From NCBI GenBank assembly GCA_035301625.1, contig DATGTW010000112.1:1-15681 (forward strand): a DNA stretch of 15,681 nt, written 5' to 3'. Below the pieces are notes generated by a model. It saw only the letters and a list, made by a program, of their open reading frames with translations. It made no database searches and had not been told where the DNA came from. The position numbers were made by a program, and so were the translations under genes. Positions 6,311 to 13,891 of the stretch are shown in pieces (position 1 is the stretch's first letter; every line of letters starts with the position of its first letter). The DNA is from Paenalcaligenes sp035301625 (GTDB lineage Bacteria; Pseudomonadota; Gammaproteobacteria; Burkholderiales; Burkholderiaceae_B).

Positions 6311-7543
6311 ATGGCAACTTCGGCAATCGGTGAGACAGAGCAAAAAAGCCTGGTCAAGCATTGGACACCAGCTGTGGTGTTGATGATGTGTGTGGTTTTG
6401 GCCTTTTTCGACAAAATCAGTATCGCGGTGCTGTTTTCTGATGAAAATTTCAGAATCTCGATGGGCATGGCAGATGACAAAACCAAGGCTGGTTGGTTGA
6501 TGACCAGTTTTTTGCTGGCTTATGGGTTTTCATCAATTTTCCTGAGCTTTATTGGCGATATCTTCAATCCCAAACGAGTCTTGTTTTGGTCCATCGTGAG
6601 TTGGGCAATTTTAATGTTCATCATGGGGGTGACCACGACTTATAAATTCATGTTTATTAATCGCGTTCTGCTCGGGATAGCCGAGGGCCCTTTGTTTGCG
6701 CTGTGCTACAGCATTGTTAAACAGCGTTTTTCTGAAAAAGAGCTGGCACGTGCAACCACCATGTTTATTTTGGGCACACCGATTGGAGCCTCGTTGGGCT
6801 TTCCAATCACTGCCTACGTACTGCAGTACTACGACTGGCACACCACCTTTCACGTGATGGGCTTTTTAACGCTCATTATGGCTTTCTTTGTGATTGTGGG
6901 CTTGCGCGACGTCAAAATTGATCGTCCCAAGGGAGTCCAAAGGAAAAAGGTGGATCACAAAGCAAATTTCAAATCATTGGCATCCAGCTACGGGTTTTGG
7001 ATCGTGTGTTTGTTTAACGTGGCATCCATGACCTATTTGTGGGGGCTGAATAGCTGGATTCCTACTTATTTAATCGAAGAAAAGGGCTTTAACCTCAAAT
7101 CATTTGGCACGCTGTCCATGATTCCATTTTTGAGCATGTTGGTGGGGGAAATCATCGGTGCCTTTTCTTCTGACAAGCTATTCCATCAGGTGCGGGCGCG
7201 ACAGGTATTTATCGGCCTCTTTGGGGCAGGTGTGGCGATGTATGCCATGACCACTGCTCAGCAGATATGGCTGGTTGTTGTGACGATGTCGATCAGTTCG
7301 TTTGCCTGGGGAATTGCCGTTGCCGCGATATTTCCGCTGCTTGGGCAAGTCAGTTCCAAGGAATTGGCCACCACAGCTGGTGGGATTTTCAACGGCTTGG
7401 GCAACTTTGGGAGCGCGCTGGCGCCAGTACTTATCGGTGTCATTGTTGCGGCGTCAGGCAGCTTTAATAACGGCATTTATTTCTTGGCCATTGTGGCCGT
7501 CGTGGGTGCGCTGCCGCTGATCTCACTGTTTAAGCGTGCTTAA
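6311..7543 (+). CDS. MFS transporter, probable organic-acid/aromatic-acid symporter
   Basis: A 410-residue major facilitator with about 12 hydrophobic helices in two halves, joined by a basic hydrophilic loop near residues 200-217 (VKIDRPKGVQRKK). The first helix contains AFFDKISIAVLF, matching the charged Asp-Lys pattern of the anion:cation symporter group. The loop after helix 2 has IGDIFNPKRV, the family's DxxxxKR-type signature. The start ATG 6311 follows GGGG six bases upstream; a GTG at 6299 is less likely. Placed between upper-pathway and later enzymes, it most likely imports the aromatic acid substrate across the inner membrane with protons. Export of a product cannot be excluded, and the specificity is unknown. 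Confidence 0.88.
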   Translation: MATSAIGETEQKSLVKHWTPAVVLMMCVVLAFFDKISIAVLFSDENFRISMGMADDKTKAGWLMTSFLLAYGFSSIFLSFIGDIFNPKRVLFWSIVSWAILMFIMGVTTTYKFMFINRVLLGIAEGPLFALCYSIVKQRFSEKELARATTMFILGTPIGASLGFPITAYVLQYYDWHTTFHVMGFLTLIMAFFVIVGLRDVKIDRPKGVQRKKVDHKANFKSLASSYGFWIVCLFNVASMTYLWGLNSWIPTYLIEEKGFNLKSFGTLSMIPFLSMLVGEIIGAFSSDKLFHQVRARQVFIGLFGAGVAMYAMTTAQQIWLVVVTMSISSFAWGIAVAAIFPLLGQVSSKELATTAGGIFNGLGNFGSALAPVLIGVIVAASGSFNNGIYFLAIVAVVGALPLISLFKRA

Positions 7544-7572
7544 TATTTTTGTTTTAACTAGGGAGAGTTCAA

Positions 7573-8091
7573 ATGAGCAAGTCATTTCCAGGTTGGGAGC
7601 GTGGCGATCGCAGTCTCGAAGATTGGATCAATACACGCATCGCGCGATTAGAAACCCGCAGTTACGACTTTGATGCATTAAAGTTCCAAGCGGATTATGA
7701 CCCAAAATATCGTCGTGCCCAAATGCGCTATATCGGTACGGGCGCGACCGGGGTGGACGCAGATGGCAATACAGTACCCTCGGAAAACTTTACTTTTTCC
7801 ACCATGGTACTGCCCGCGCAGTGCGAGGGGCCTTTGCACATCCACAATGATGTCGAGGAAGTGTTCTTTATGTTGCGCGGCTCTATCGAGCTGACCATCG
7901 AGGACAAGGGCGAGACCTTTACCACGATCCTAAAAGAACGCGACCTCATTAGCGTGCCTCCTGGCATTTATCGTGGTTTGTACAACTACACCCAAGAAGA
8001 TGCGCTGATGTGCGTCATGTTGGGTACGAACAAGCCCGAAATCCCCACCTATCCAGAGGACCACCCGCTGTCCAAAATCAAACGCAACTAA
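7573..8091 (+). CDS. Cupin-domain protein with altered metal site
   Basis: A 172-residue single-domain cupin. Motif 1 reads H89-I-H91-NDV-E95-E followed by FFMLRG, giving two histidines and a glutamate for a divalent metal. Motif 2 reads SVPPGIYR134GLYN, where the canonical histidine ligand is replaced by arginine (R134) while the PxG and final N138 are kept. The N-terminal ~50 residues (WERGDRSLEDW...YDPKYRRAQMRYIG) are outside the cupin core. Spacing, GGAG at 7562-7565 and the surrounding operon support a real gene. In catabolic operons such proteins act as small dioxygenases, isomerases or decarboxylases; here the step is unknown. It lies just before the alpha/beta hydrolase, so action on a ring-cleavage or keto-acid intermediate is plausible but inferred. 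Confidence 0.82.
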   Translation: MSKSFPGWERGDRSLEDWINTRIARLETRSYDFDALKFQADYDPKYRRAQMRYIGTGATGVDADGNTVPSENFTFSTMVLPAQCEGPLHIHNDVEEVFFMLRGSIELTIEDKGETFTTILKERDLISVPPGIYRGLYNYTQEDALMCVMLGTNKPEIPTYPEDHPLSKIKRN

Positions 8092-8116
8092 GTCAGGCGT
8101 TTTAGGTGGGTTTTTT
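8080..8116 (+). terminator. Weak hairpin plus T tract at the cupin 3' end
   Basis: AAACGC (8080-8085) and GCGTTT (8097-8102) can pair across the cupin stop codon with an 11-base loop, and six T follow at 8111-8116. The stem is short and eight bases separate it from the T tract, so at best it would be a partial terminator or processing site between the cupin and hydrolase genes, one of the wider gaps in the operon. Confidence 0.25.
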
Positions 8117-8150
8117 ATCAATCGAATTGTTTTTATAAAGGCTCTTTATT

Positions 8151-8957
8151 GTGCTTAATGCAATGAAATCTCAGCTAAATATGTCTGCTACCGGTATTAG
8201 CTATCTGGATAGTGGCAACGGTACCGAAGTATTTGTCTTTTTACATGGTATTAGCTCGGGAGCACTCTCTTGGGTGAAGCAATTCCGCACGATCGGCGAG
8301 CCTTATCGATTGATAGCCTGGAATGCACCAGGGTATGGGGAGAGCCGATTACTGGCCCAGCGCCAACCCCTGGCGGTGGATTATGCCGTTGCCCTAAAAG
8401 AGTTTTTGGATTCTCTACAGGTACGGACCCCCATCACCCTGGTTGGTCATTCTTTGGGTGCATTGCAGGCGGCTGCATTTGCCGAACGCTATGGCGATAG
8501 TTTGAAACGTTTGGTGTTGGTCAATCCCGCCCAGGGATACGGCGAGCATAGCGCTGAAAAAAGACAATCAGTTTATGAAATGAGGCCACAGCTATTAGAA
8601 CGCTTGGGCAATGACGGGATGGCTAGAGAGCGCGGGCCTAATTTATTGGCTCAGAAAACCCCTTTCAATTTAGAGGTGGTGACCGAGGTCACCCAGGGCA
8701 TCACGTTGGATGGCTTAAAAGGCAGTTCATATTTGTTGGCCAATGACACGATTGGACGTTATTTATCAGTACTATCCGTACCGGTGTCTTTGCTCTATGG
8801 AGAACAAGACACCATAACCCCGCCAGCAGGGATGTTTTCTTTACACCAAGAGTTTCCATTTTTAGAACTGCATGCGATTGCAGACGCAGGCCATTTAGCT
8901 TATTTGGATCAGCCGGAGGCCTTTAACCATATTTTATTAAACCTGCAGGATTCGTAA
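8151..8957 (+). CDS. Alpha/beta hydrolase, candidate meta-cleavage-product hydrolase
   Basis: A 268-residue alpha/beta-hydrolase with the oxyanion-region HGISSG (H32-G33), the nucleophile elbow GHS101LG, acid D220 (LYGEQDTITPP) and base H248 (ADAGHLAYLDQP). Length and layout fit C-C bond hydrolases such as BphD/TodF/MhpC, which split the product of extradiol cleavage into a short 2-oxo-dienoate and an acid, and the extradiol enzyme sits in the same operon. The start is uncertain. GTG 8151 has AAAGG nine bases upstream; ATG codons at 8163 and 8181 are in frame but lack a clear ribosome-binding site, and homology begins only around residue 13. An ester or lactone hydrolase is an alternative, since sequence pattern alone does not separate these. 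Confidence 0.85.
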   Translation: MLNAMKSQLNMSATGISYLDSGNGTEVFVFLHGISSGALSWVKQFRTIGEPYRLIAWNAPGYGESRLLAQRQPLAVDYAVALKEFLDSLQVRTPITLVGHSLGALQAAAFAERYGDSLKRLVLVNPAQGYGEHSAEKRQSVYEMRPQLLERLGNDGMARERGPNLLAQKTPFNLEVVTEVTQGITLDGLKGSSYLLANDTIGRYLSVLSVPVSLLYGEQDTITPPAGMFSLHQEFPFLELHAIADAGHLAYLDQPEAFNHILLNLQDS

Positions 8958-8992
8958 TTAGGTTTTTTTAATTCAAGTTTTTTGGAGTCTAT

Positions 8993-9787
8993 ATGGCATT
9001 CGGCATTCAGAACAAGGTAGCAATCGTGACGGGGGGCTCGTCAGGCATTGGGTTGGAAACGGTCAAGCTATTGCTTTCTCAGGGCGCCAAAGTCGCCTGG
9101 TGCGGGCGCAATGTCCAGCGTTTAGAGCAGTCCTACGAGATGGTCTGTGAGCAGTATCCAGCCGAACAATGTTTGATTTGGCCCTGTGATGTGCTGGATA
9201 AAAAGCAGGTGCAGGAATTTATTGAGCAGGTTATCGAGCGCTTTGGTGCTATCGATATGCTGATCAACAACGCGGGTCAGGGCCTGGTTTCTGATTTTAA
9301 AAATACCACTGACGAGCAATGGGTGGATGAGGTCAAGCTCAAGTATTTCAGCGTGTTGCATATCATCAAGGCCGCGTTACCGCATTTACTGCAGTCGCAG
9401 GTGTGCTCCATCACAAATATTAATTCATTGCTGGCGCTCAAACCCGAACGCCACATGATCGCAACCTCTGCGGCGCGTGCTGGTTTGCTGAATTTGACCA
9501 AATCATTATCCAAAGAGTTCTCGGCCCAAGGCGTGCGCGTGAATTCGGTTTTGATTGGCATGGTCGAGTCAGGCCAATGGCGTCGTCGTTATGAAAATCG
9601 CTCGGATCGCGAGCTGAGCTGGGAGCAATGGACAGCCAAGATCGCCAGCGAAAGAGAAATCCCCTTGGGCAGGTTGGGTTACCCCCAAGAGGTCGCCAAC
9701 GCGTTGGTGTTTTTAGCATCGCCATTGGCTGCCTATACCACGGGTTCGGCGATCGAAGTAACAGGCGGGTTTAGTCAGGAAATATAG
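8993..9787 (+). CDS. Atypical SDR-family protein lacking the Tyr-Lys catalytic pair
   Basis: A 264-residue SDR with an intact Rossmann cofactor loop (T13-GGSSGIG), R39 after beta-2 (CGRN, suggesting NADP), N92-N-A-G and an ordinary C-terminus ending TGSAIEVTGGFSQ. The catalytic region is unusual. Serine is kept (S145 in NINSLLALKP), but the position of the catalytic tyrosine is T158 and that of the lysine is R162 (ATSAARAG in place of YxxxK), and the tetrad asparagine position after W110 is K117. This is a clean substitution in an otherwise well-formed gene, not a frameshift. GGAG at 8984-8987 sets the start. It may bind cofactor but use different chemistry, or be non-redox; I recall TSAARAG variants elsewhere, so it is probably a subfamily. 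Its step in the pathway is unknown. Confidence 0.85.
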   Translation: MAFGIQNKVAIVTGGSSGIGLETVKLLLSQGAKVAWCGRNVQRLEQSYEMVCEQYPAEQCLIWPCDVLDKKQVQEFIEQVIERFGAIDMLINNAGQGLVSDFKNTTDEQWVDEVKLKYFSVLHIIKAALPHLLQSQVCSITNINSLLALKPERHMIATSAARAGLLNLTKSLSKEFSAQGVRVNSVLIGMVESGQWRRRYENRSDRELSWEQWTAKIASEREIPLGRLGYPQEVANALVFLASPLAAYTTGSAIEVTGGFSQEI

Positions 9788-9795
9788 GTGCGGTC

Positions 9796-10587
9796 ATGCG
9801 AAAAATAGTTTTTGTTGGCTATGGGGCAATGGCCCAAAGTGTTTACGAATTATTGCCCGATACGGTGCAGTTGCAGGCGGTCGTCGTGTTGCCTGAATCC
9901 ATCGAGCAAACACGAACCTTGGTGCCCGAGGGCACCCAAGTGGTATCGCATATCAGAGAAATTAAAGGGCACCCTGATCTTGTACTTGAAATGGCGGGTC
10001 AGGCTGGTTTGCGGGCACATGCCTTTGATGTGCTGGCCCAGCGTTGGCCCTTGGCGGTGGTTTCTGTGGGTGCGCTGGCCGACAAACAGTTATTTGATGA
10101 ACTGTCTCGGGCGGCACGGCAGCACCAGACTCAGGTGCATTTGCTGGCAGGTGCAGTCGCCGGTATGGATGGACTCAATGCTGCCTGTGCAATGGGTTTG
10201 GACGTGGTTTTATACCAGGGTTGTAAACCGCCTGCGGGTTGGAAAGGCAGTCATGCTGAGTCTTTGATTGATCTCGATGGAATCCATCAAGCACAGGTGT
10301 TTTTCGAGGGGACTGCTCGTGAGGCTGCCCAACTGTTTCCTGCTAATGCCAATGTCGCTGCGACCATTGGTTTGGCTGGGGTGGGTTTAGATGAAACGCG
10401 GGTGCGGTTAATCGCGGATCCTCAGTTGCAGCGCAATAAACACATTATTCAGGCACGGGGTGCATTTGGTGATATGCACATCGAATTGCAAGGGGTGCCA
10501 TTAGCAAATAATCCCAAAACATCCACTTTGGCAGCTTTGAGTGTGGTCCGAGCCTGCCAGCAGTTGGATCAAAGCATTGTCATTTAA
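9796..10587 (+). CDS. L-aspartate dehydrogenase-like protein (NadX/DUF108 family)
   Basis: A 263-residue protein matching the aspartate dehydrogenase fold. It has an N-terminal Rossmann loop V7-GYGAM, a central LLAGAVAGMDGL, then FPANANVAATIGLAG, the candidate catalytic H216 in NKHIIQARGAFG, and the C-terminal signature PLANNPKTSTLAALSVVRA. The family oxidises L-aspartate to iminoaspartate/oxaloacetate with NAD(P), or runs in reverse; some members feed NAD biosynthesis. Here there is no nadA or nadC, and the gene is eight bases after the atypical SDR in a ring-degradation operon, so a catabolic role is more likely. It may act on an aspartate-like amine or imine intermediate. AGGTG at 9786-9790, overlapping the previous stop, sets the start. 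The fold assignment is strong; the substrate is inferred. Confidence 0.85.
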   Translation: MRKIVFVGYGAMAQSVYELLPDTVQLQAVVVLPESIEQTRTLVPEGTQVVSHIREIKGHPDLVLEMAGQAGLRAHAFDVLAQRWPLAVVSVGALADKQLFDELSRAARQHQTQVHLLAGAVAGMDGLNAACAMGLDVVLYQGCKPPAGWKGSHAESLIDLDGIHQAQVFFEGTAREAAQLFPANANVAATIGLAGVGLDETRVRLIADPQLQRNKHIIQARGAFGDMHIELQGVPLANNPKTSTLAALSVVRACQQLDQSIVI

Positions 10588-10604
10588 GGCTTGATCCAAG
10601 GCCT
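10587..10604. repeat. Short inverted repeat after the aspartate-dehydrogenase-like gene
   Basis: AGGCTTG (10587-10593) pairs with CAAGGCCT (10597-10604) around an ATC loop with one bulged G. It lies at the start of the largest gap within the operon (10588-10712, 125 bases). No T tract follows, so it is not a convincing terminator; it could be an mRNA-stabilising or processing hairpin. I see no convincing promoter or other gene in the rest of this gap. Confidence 0.3.
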
Positions 10605-10712
10605 AACACGGTAGCTCACCCAAGCATTGCGTAACTACTGAGCGTGTTTGGTTGCGGTTTTTACGGTCTTAGGCGAACAGGATTTTGGGGTCGGATATTA
10701 AGGGCGATGACG

Positions 10713-12179
10713 ATGAAAGATATATTTTTAGCGGGTGAATGGGTGCAGGGCCGGGGTACGCCTAGTAAAAGTTATTTCCCCGCAGACGGCAGTCTAAATG
10801 CGGTGTTTAGTACCGCCAGCGAAGAAGATGTCCAAGAGGCCATACAAAAGGCACATGAGGCTTGGCAACAGCCGCAATGGCGCGACAGTTTGCCAATGGA
10901 GCGGGCGCGAATTTTATATCGAGTGGCTGATATTTTAGAGGCTCGGGTTGATGAGCTCGCAGCTTTGCAAACCCGTGATAATGGCAAGCCTTTGGCTGAA
11001 ACGCGTGGTTTGGTCATGAGTGCTGCCAATACCGCTCGTTATACAGCAGCGGCTTTGGATACGGTGGATGACGAGTTCACTAATCAACGCGATAAAAGCA
11101 CGCTCACTTTTAGTGTGCACGAACCTTTGGGGGTGGTGGCGGCGATTACGCCCTGGAATTCTCCCATTGCATCCGAGGTACAAAAACTGGCCCCCGCGTT
11201 GGCAGCGGGTAACGCGGTGATATTAAAACCTGCCGAGGTGACCTCACTGATTGCCCTGAAATTAGCTGAAATCTTTGCCGAGGCTGGGCTACCCAAAGGG
11301 TTGCTTAGTGTGCTTCCAGGTCGTGGTTCTGTGGTTGGCCAAGCCATCATCGATCATCCCCTGGTGCGCAAGATTTCTTTTACCGGCGGGACGACGACAG
11401 GTAAGCGCATCGCCCAGATTGCAGCATCCCGATTAGCCGAGACCTCACTCGAGTTGGGTGGCAAATCCCCCACTATTGTTTTTGAGGATGCGGATTTAGA
11501 TATTGCCGTCAATGGTGTGATTTACGGGATATTTAGTTCTAGCGGTCAAGCCTGCATTGCCGGGGCGCGGCTCTTTGTGCAGCGTTCTATTTACGATGAG
11601 TTTCTCGATCGCTTGGTGACCAAGGCACAAGCCTTGCGTGTAAAGCATCCCGAAGACCCACAATGCCAAATGGGCCCACTGATTAACGAGGCGCATCTGG
11701 ATAGCGTGCATGCTTTTGTAGAACAAGCAAAAGCCCAAGGGGGCACAATCCTGACCGGTGGAGAACGCTTATTGGATGGTGATTTGGCCAAAGGCAGTTA
11801 TTACCCCCCAACCATCATTACAGGCCTACAAAATACCGATAGCGTGTGCCAAGAAGAAATTTTTGGGCCAGTGCTGGTGGTGCTGCCTTTCGAAGATGAG
11901 GACTCTCTCATCGAGCAGGCAAATGACAGTATTTACGGCTTGGCTGCGGGGGTTTGGACAGAAAACTACCGCCGTGCCTGGACACTGGCGCGTCGGTTAG
12001 ATGCAGGTGTGGTGTGGATTAATACTTATAAAAAGTTTTCCATCGCTACCCCATTTGGTGGCTTTAAGGAAAGTGGGGTCGGTCGTGAAAAGGGGCGTTT
12101 GAGCATCCTGTCTTATATGCAGCAAAAAAGCATTTATCTAGGGTTGGATGCTGTCCCAAACCCCTGGTGCGATAGTTAA
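10713..12179 (+). CDS. NAD(P)-dependent aldehyde dehydrogenase
   Basis: A 488-residue aldehyde dehydrogenase of usual length with all catalytic residues: N149 (ITPWNSP), general base E247 (LELGGKSP) and nucleophile C281 (SSGQACIAGAR), plus the EEIFGPVL motif and the C-terminal PFGGFKESGVGRE. It resembles the semialdehyde/hydroxymuconic-semialdehyde and benzaldehyde-type enzymes of aromatic pathways. I place the start at ATG 10713, with AAGGG eight bases upstream. An in-frame ATG at 10707 is too close to that site, and a GTG at 10644 has no clear site and would add residues unlike the family. Fourteen bases separate it from the ThDP enzyme gene. That pairing suggests a decarboxylase-made aldehyde is oxidised here to an acid. 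Confidence 0.9.
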   Translation: MKDIFLAGEWVQGRGTPSKSYFPADGSLNAVFSTASEEDVQEAIQKAHEAWQQPQWRDSLPMERARILYRVADILEARVDELAALQTRDNGKPLAETRGLVMSAANTARYTAAALDTVDDEFTNQRDKSTLTFSVHEPLGVVAAITPWNSPIASEVQKLAPALAAGNAVILKPAEVTSLIALKLAEIFAEAGLPKGLLSVLPGRGSVVGQAIIDHPLVRKISFTGGTTTGKRIAQIAASRLAETSLELGGKSPTIVFEDADLDIAVNGVIYGIFSSSGQACIAGARLFVQRSIYDEFLDRLVTKAQALRVKHPEDPQCQMGPLINEAHLDSVHAFVEQAKAQGGTILTGGERLLDGDLAKGSYYPPTIITGLQNTDSVCQEEIFGPVLVVLPFEDEDSLIEQANDSIYGLAAGVWTENYRRAWTLARRLDAGVVWINTYKKFSIATPFGGFKESGVGREKGRLSILSYMQQKSIYLGLDAVPNPWCDS

Positions 12180-12193
12180 TCGAGGAATTTATT

Positions 12194-13831
12194 ATGACTA
12201 CAGTTACGGTTGGTGAAGTCATCGCGCGTATGCTCGAGGCACATCAAGTAAAAAGCGTTTACGGGGTGATTTCCATCCACAACTTGCCTATTGCTGATGC
12301 CATCGGGCGTCGCGATAAAGTGCACTTTGTCTGTGCACGCGGCGAGGCTGGTTCGGTCGCTATGGCAGATGCCGAGGCTCGGTATGACGGCTTGGGAGTG
12401 GCCCTGACCAGTACAGGAGCGGGATCGGGTAATGCGGTGGGGGCGCTGATCGAGGCCTATAACGCCGGCAGTCCTGTGCTGCATATTACTGGTCAAGTAG
12501 AGAGGGAATATCTAGACCGAGACGCCAGCTTTATTCACGAAGCCAAGGATCAGTTGGGTTATCTCAGTGCAGCTAGCAAGGCCGCATTCCGTATTACGAG
12601 TCCTGAGCATACGGTTGGAGTCATGCGCGAGGCGATTCGTGCGGCGCAAGCATTGCCCAAGGGCCCGGTCAGCGTTGAGATCCCAGTGGATGTGCAGGCG
12701 GCCCAGGTCCAATTGCCTGCTGATCTAGGTCCTATCGATAGGGGTCGGCCACCATTAGCAACTGATGCTGAAATAGATGCGGTTGTAAAAGCCTTGGTAG
12801 GCGCTAAACGCCCCATGCTGTGGATTGGCGGTGGGTGCATCGAGAGCAGTGCCGAGGTCCAGGCACTGGCAGACATAGGTATCCCAGTGGTCTCATCTAC
12901 CCATGCACGAGGGGTGTTGGCCGATGATCACCCGCGTAGTTTAGGGGCGTTTCACAATCAGCCGGCGGTCGAAGAGCTGATTACCAACGCTGATGCACTG
13001 CTGGTGGTGGGTTCGCGTTTGCGCAGTAACGAAACTAAAACCTATAGCCTGAAATTTCCCGAGCAAACGATACAAGTAGATGTCTCGCCTATGGCGCAGC
13101 AACGCAATTACGAGGTCAGCCGTTTTATCTGCGCCGAGAGCAAAGATTTCTTGCAACGTTTATTGGCAGCTGTTGATGGTCTAGACCGGATAGACCATGA
13201 ATATGACCAACAGATATTGGACGCCAAACAAGCCGCTGTCGCAGCGTTAAGCCAGCAGCTGGGGCCTTATGCCGATTTATGCTTTGCGCTGCGCGAGGCC
13301 ATGCCCCAAGACAGTATCCTGGTGCGCGATATCACGATGTCGGGCAGCACTTGGGGTAGCCGTTTATATCCCGTGCAAGAACCTAATCAAAATATTCATT
13401 CACTGGCAGGTGCGATTGGTCTGGGTTTACCACAGGCTATAGGGGTTGCGCGTGCCAACCCTGGAAAGAAAGTATTGGCCTTGGTCGGTGATGGTGGGTT
13501 GATGCTAAATATCGGTGAAATAGCCACCATGGTCCAAGAAAAATTACCCATCATTCTCATGGTGATGAATGACCGTGGGTATGGGGTGATGCGCGGGATT
13601 CAGAGAAATCACTTTGAAGACAGGCAGTATTTCAACGAGCTGACAACACCTGATTTTGTAGCTCTGGGCGAATCTATGGGGTGTTTGGGATTAAAAGCAG
13701 ACTCTATTGAAAGCTTTAAAGCAGCCATAGCCCAGGCAGTACAAGCTGATGGCCCCGTTGTGCTCGAAGTCGATATGCAGGGTATTGGACCGCTGAATTT
13801 TGCCGGACCACCACAAAAGAAATTGTATTAA
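12194..13831 (+). CDS. Thiamine-diphosphate-dependent enzyme (acetolactate-synthase/benzoylformate-decarboxylase-like)
   Basis: A 545-residue ThDP enzyme with the three expected domains. The pyrimidine-binding N-domain carries the activating glutamate E51 (CARGEAGSVAMADA) and the GAGSGNAVGAL loop. A central domain (about 195-330) contains WIGGG. The pyrophosphate-binding C-domain has G432-D-G434 and, 25 residues on, N459-D460-RGYG, the ThDP/Mg motif. The acetolactate-synthase FAD-site features were not assessed. AGGA at 12183-12186 sets the start. With the ALDH immediately upstream, decarboxylation of a 2-oxo acid to an aldehyde is the most economical role. A carboligase or C-C hydrolase role is possible, since this superfamily diverges widely in substrate. 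It is not a plausible housekeeping IlvB because no small subunit adjoins it. Confidence 0.88.
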   Translation: MTTVTVGEVIARMLEAHQVKSVYGVISIHNLPIADAIGRRDKVHFVCARGEAGSVAMADAEARYDGLGVALTSTGAGSGNAVGALIEAYNAGSPVLHITGQVEREYLDRDASFIHEAKDQLGYLSAASKAAFRITSPEHTVGVMREAIRAAQALPKGPVSVEIPVDVQAAQVQLPADLGPIDRGRPPLATDAEIDAVVKALVGAKRPMLWIGGGCIESSAEVQALADIGIPVVSSTHARGVLADDHPRSLGAFHNQPAVEELITNADALLVVGSRLRSNETKTYSLKFPEQTIQVDVSPMAQQRNYEVSRFICAESKDFLQRLLAAVDGLDRIDHEYDQQILDAKQAAVAALSQQLGPYADLCFALREAMPQDSILVRDITMSGSTWGSRLYPVQEPNQNIHSLAGAIGLGLPQAIGVARANPGKKVLALVGDGGLMLNIGEIATMVQEKLPIILMVMNDRGYGVMRGIQRNHFEDRQYFNELTTPDFVALGESMGCLGLKADSIESFKAAIAQAVQADGPVVLEVDMQGIGPLNFAGPPQKKLY

Positions 13832-13891
13832 ATCAGTGTGAAACAAGACGTATTCATTGAAATCCATCACTACCTCAGGAGGGGGGCGAAA

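Noticed and set aside
10644..10712. GTG-initiated N-terminal extension of the aldehyde dehydrogenase
   Set aside because: The added residues do not resemble the family and AAGGG is correctly spaced only for ATG 10713.
12194..13831. Asn-Asp instead of Asn-Asn in the ThDP motif as an anomaly
   Set aside because: Asp at the second position is common among ThDP enzymes, so it is not a sign of inactivity.
13838..13891. GTG-initiated extension of the porin
   Set aside because: It would put charged residues ahead of a normal signal peptide; a very strong ribosome-binding site precedes ATG 13892.
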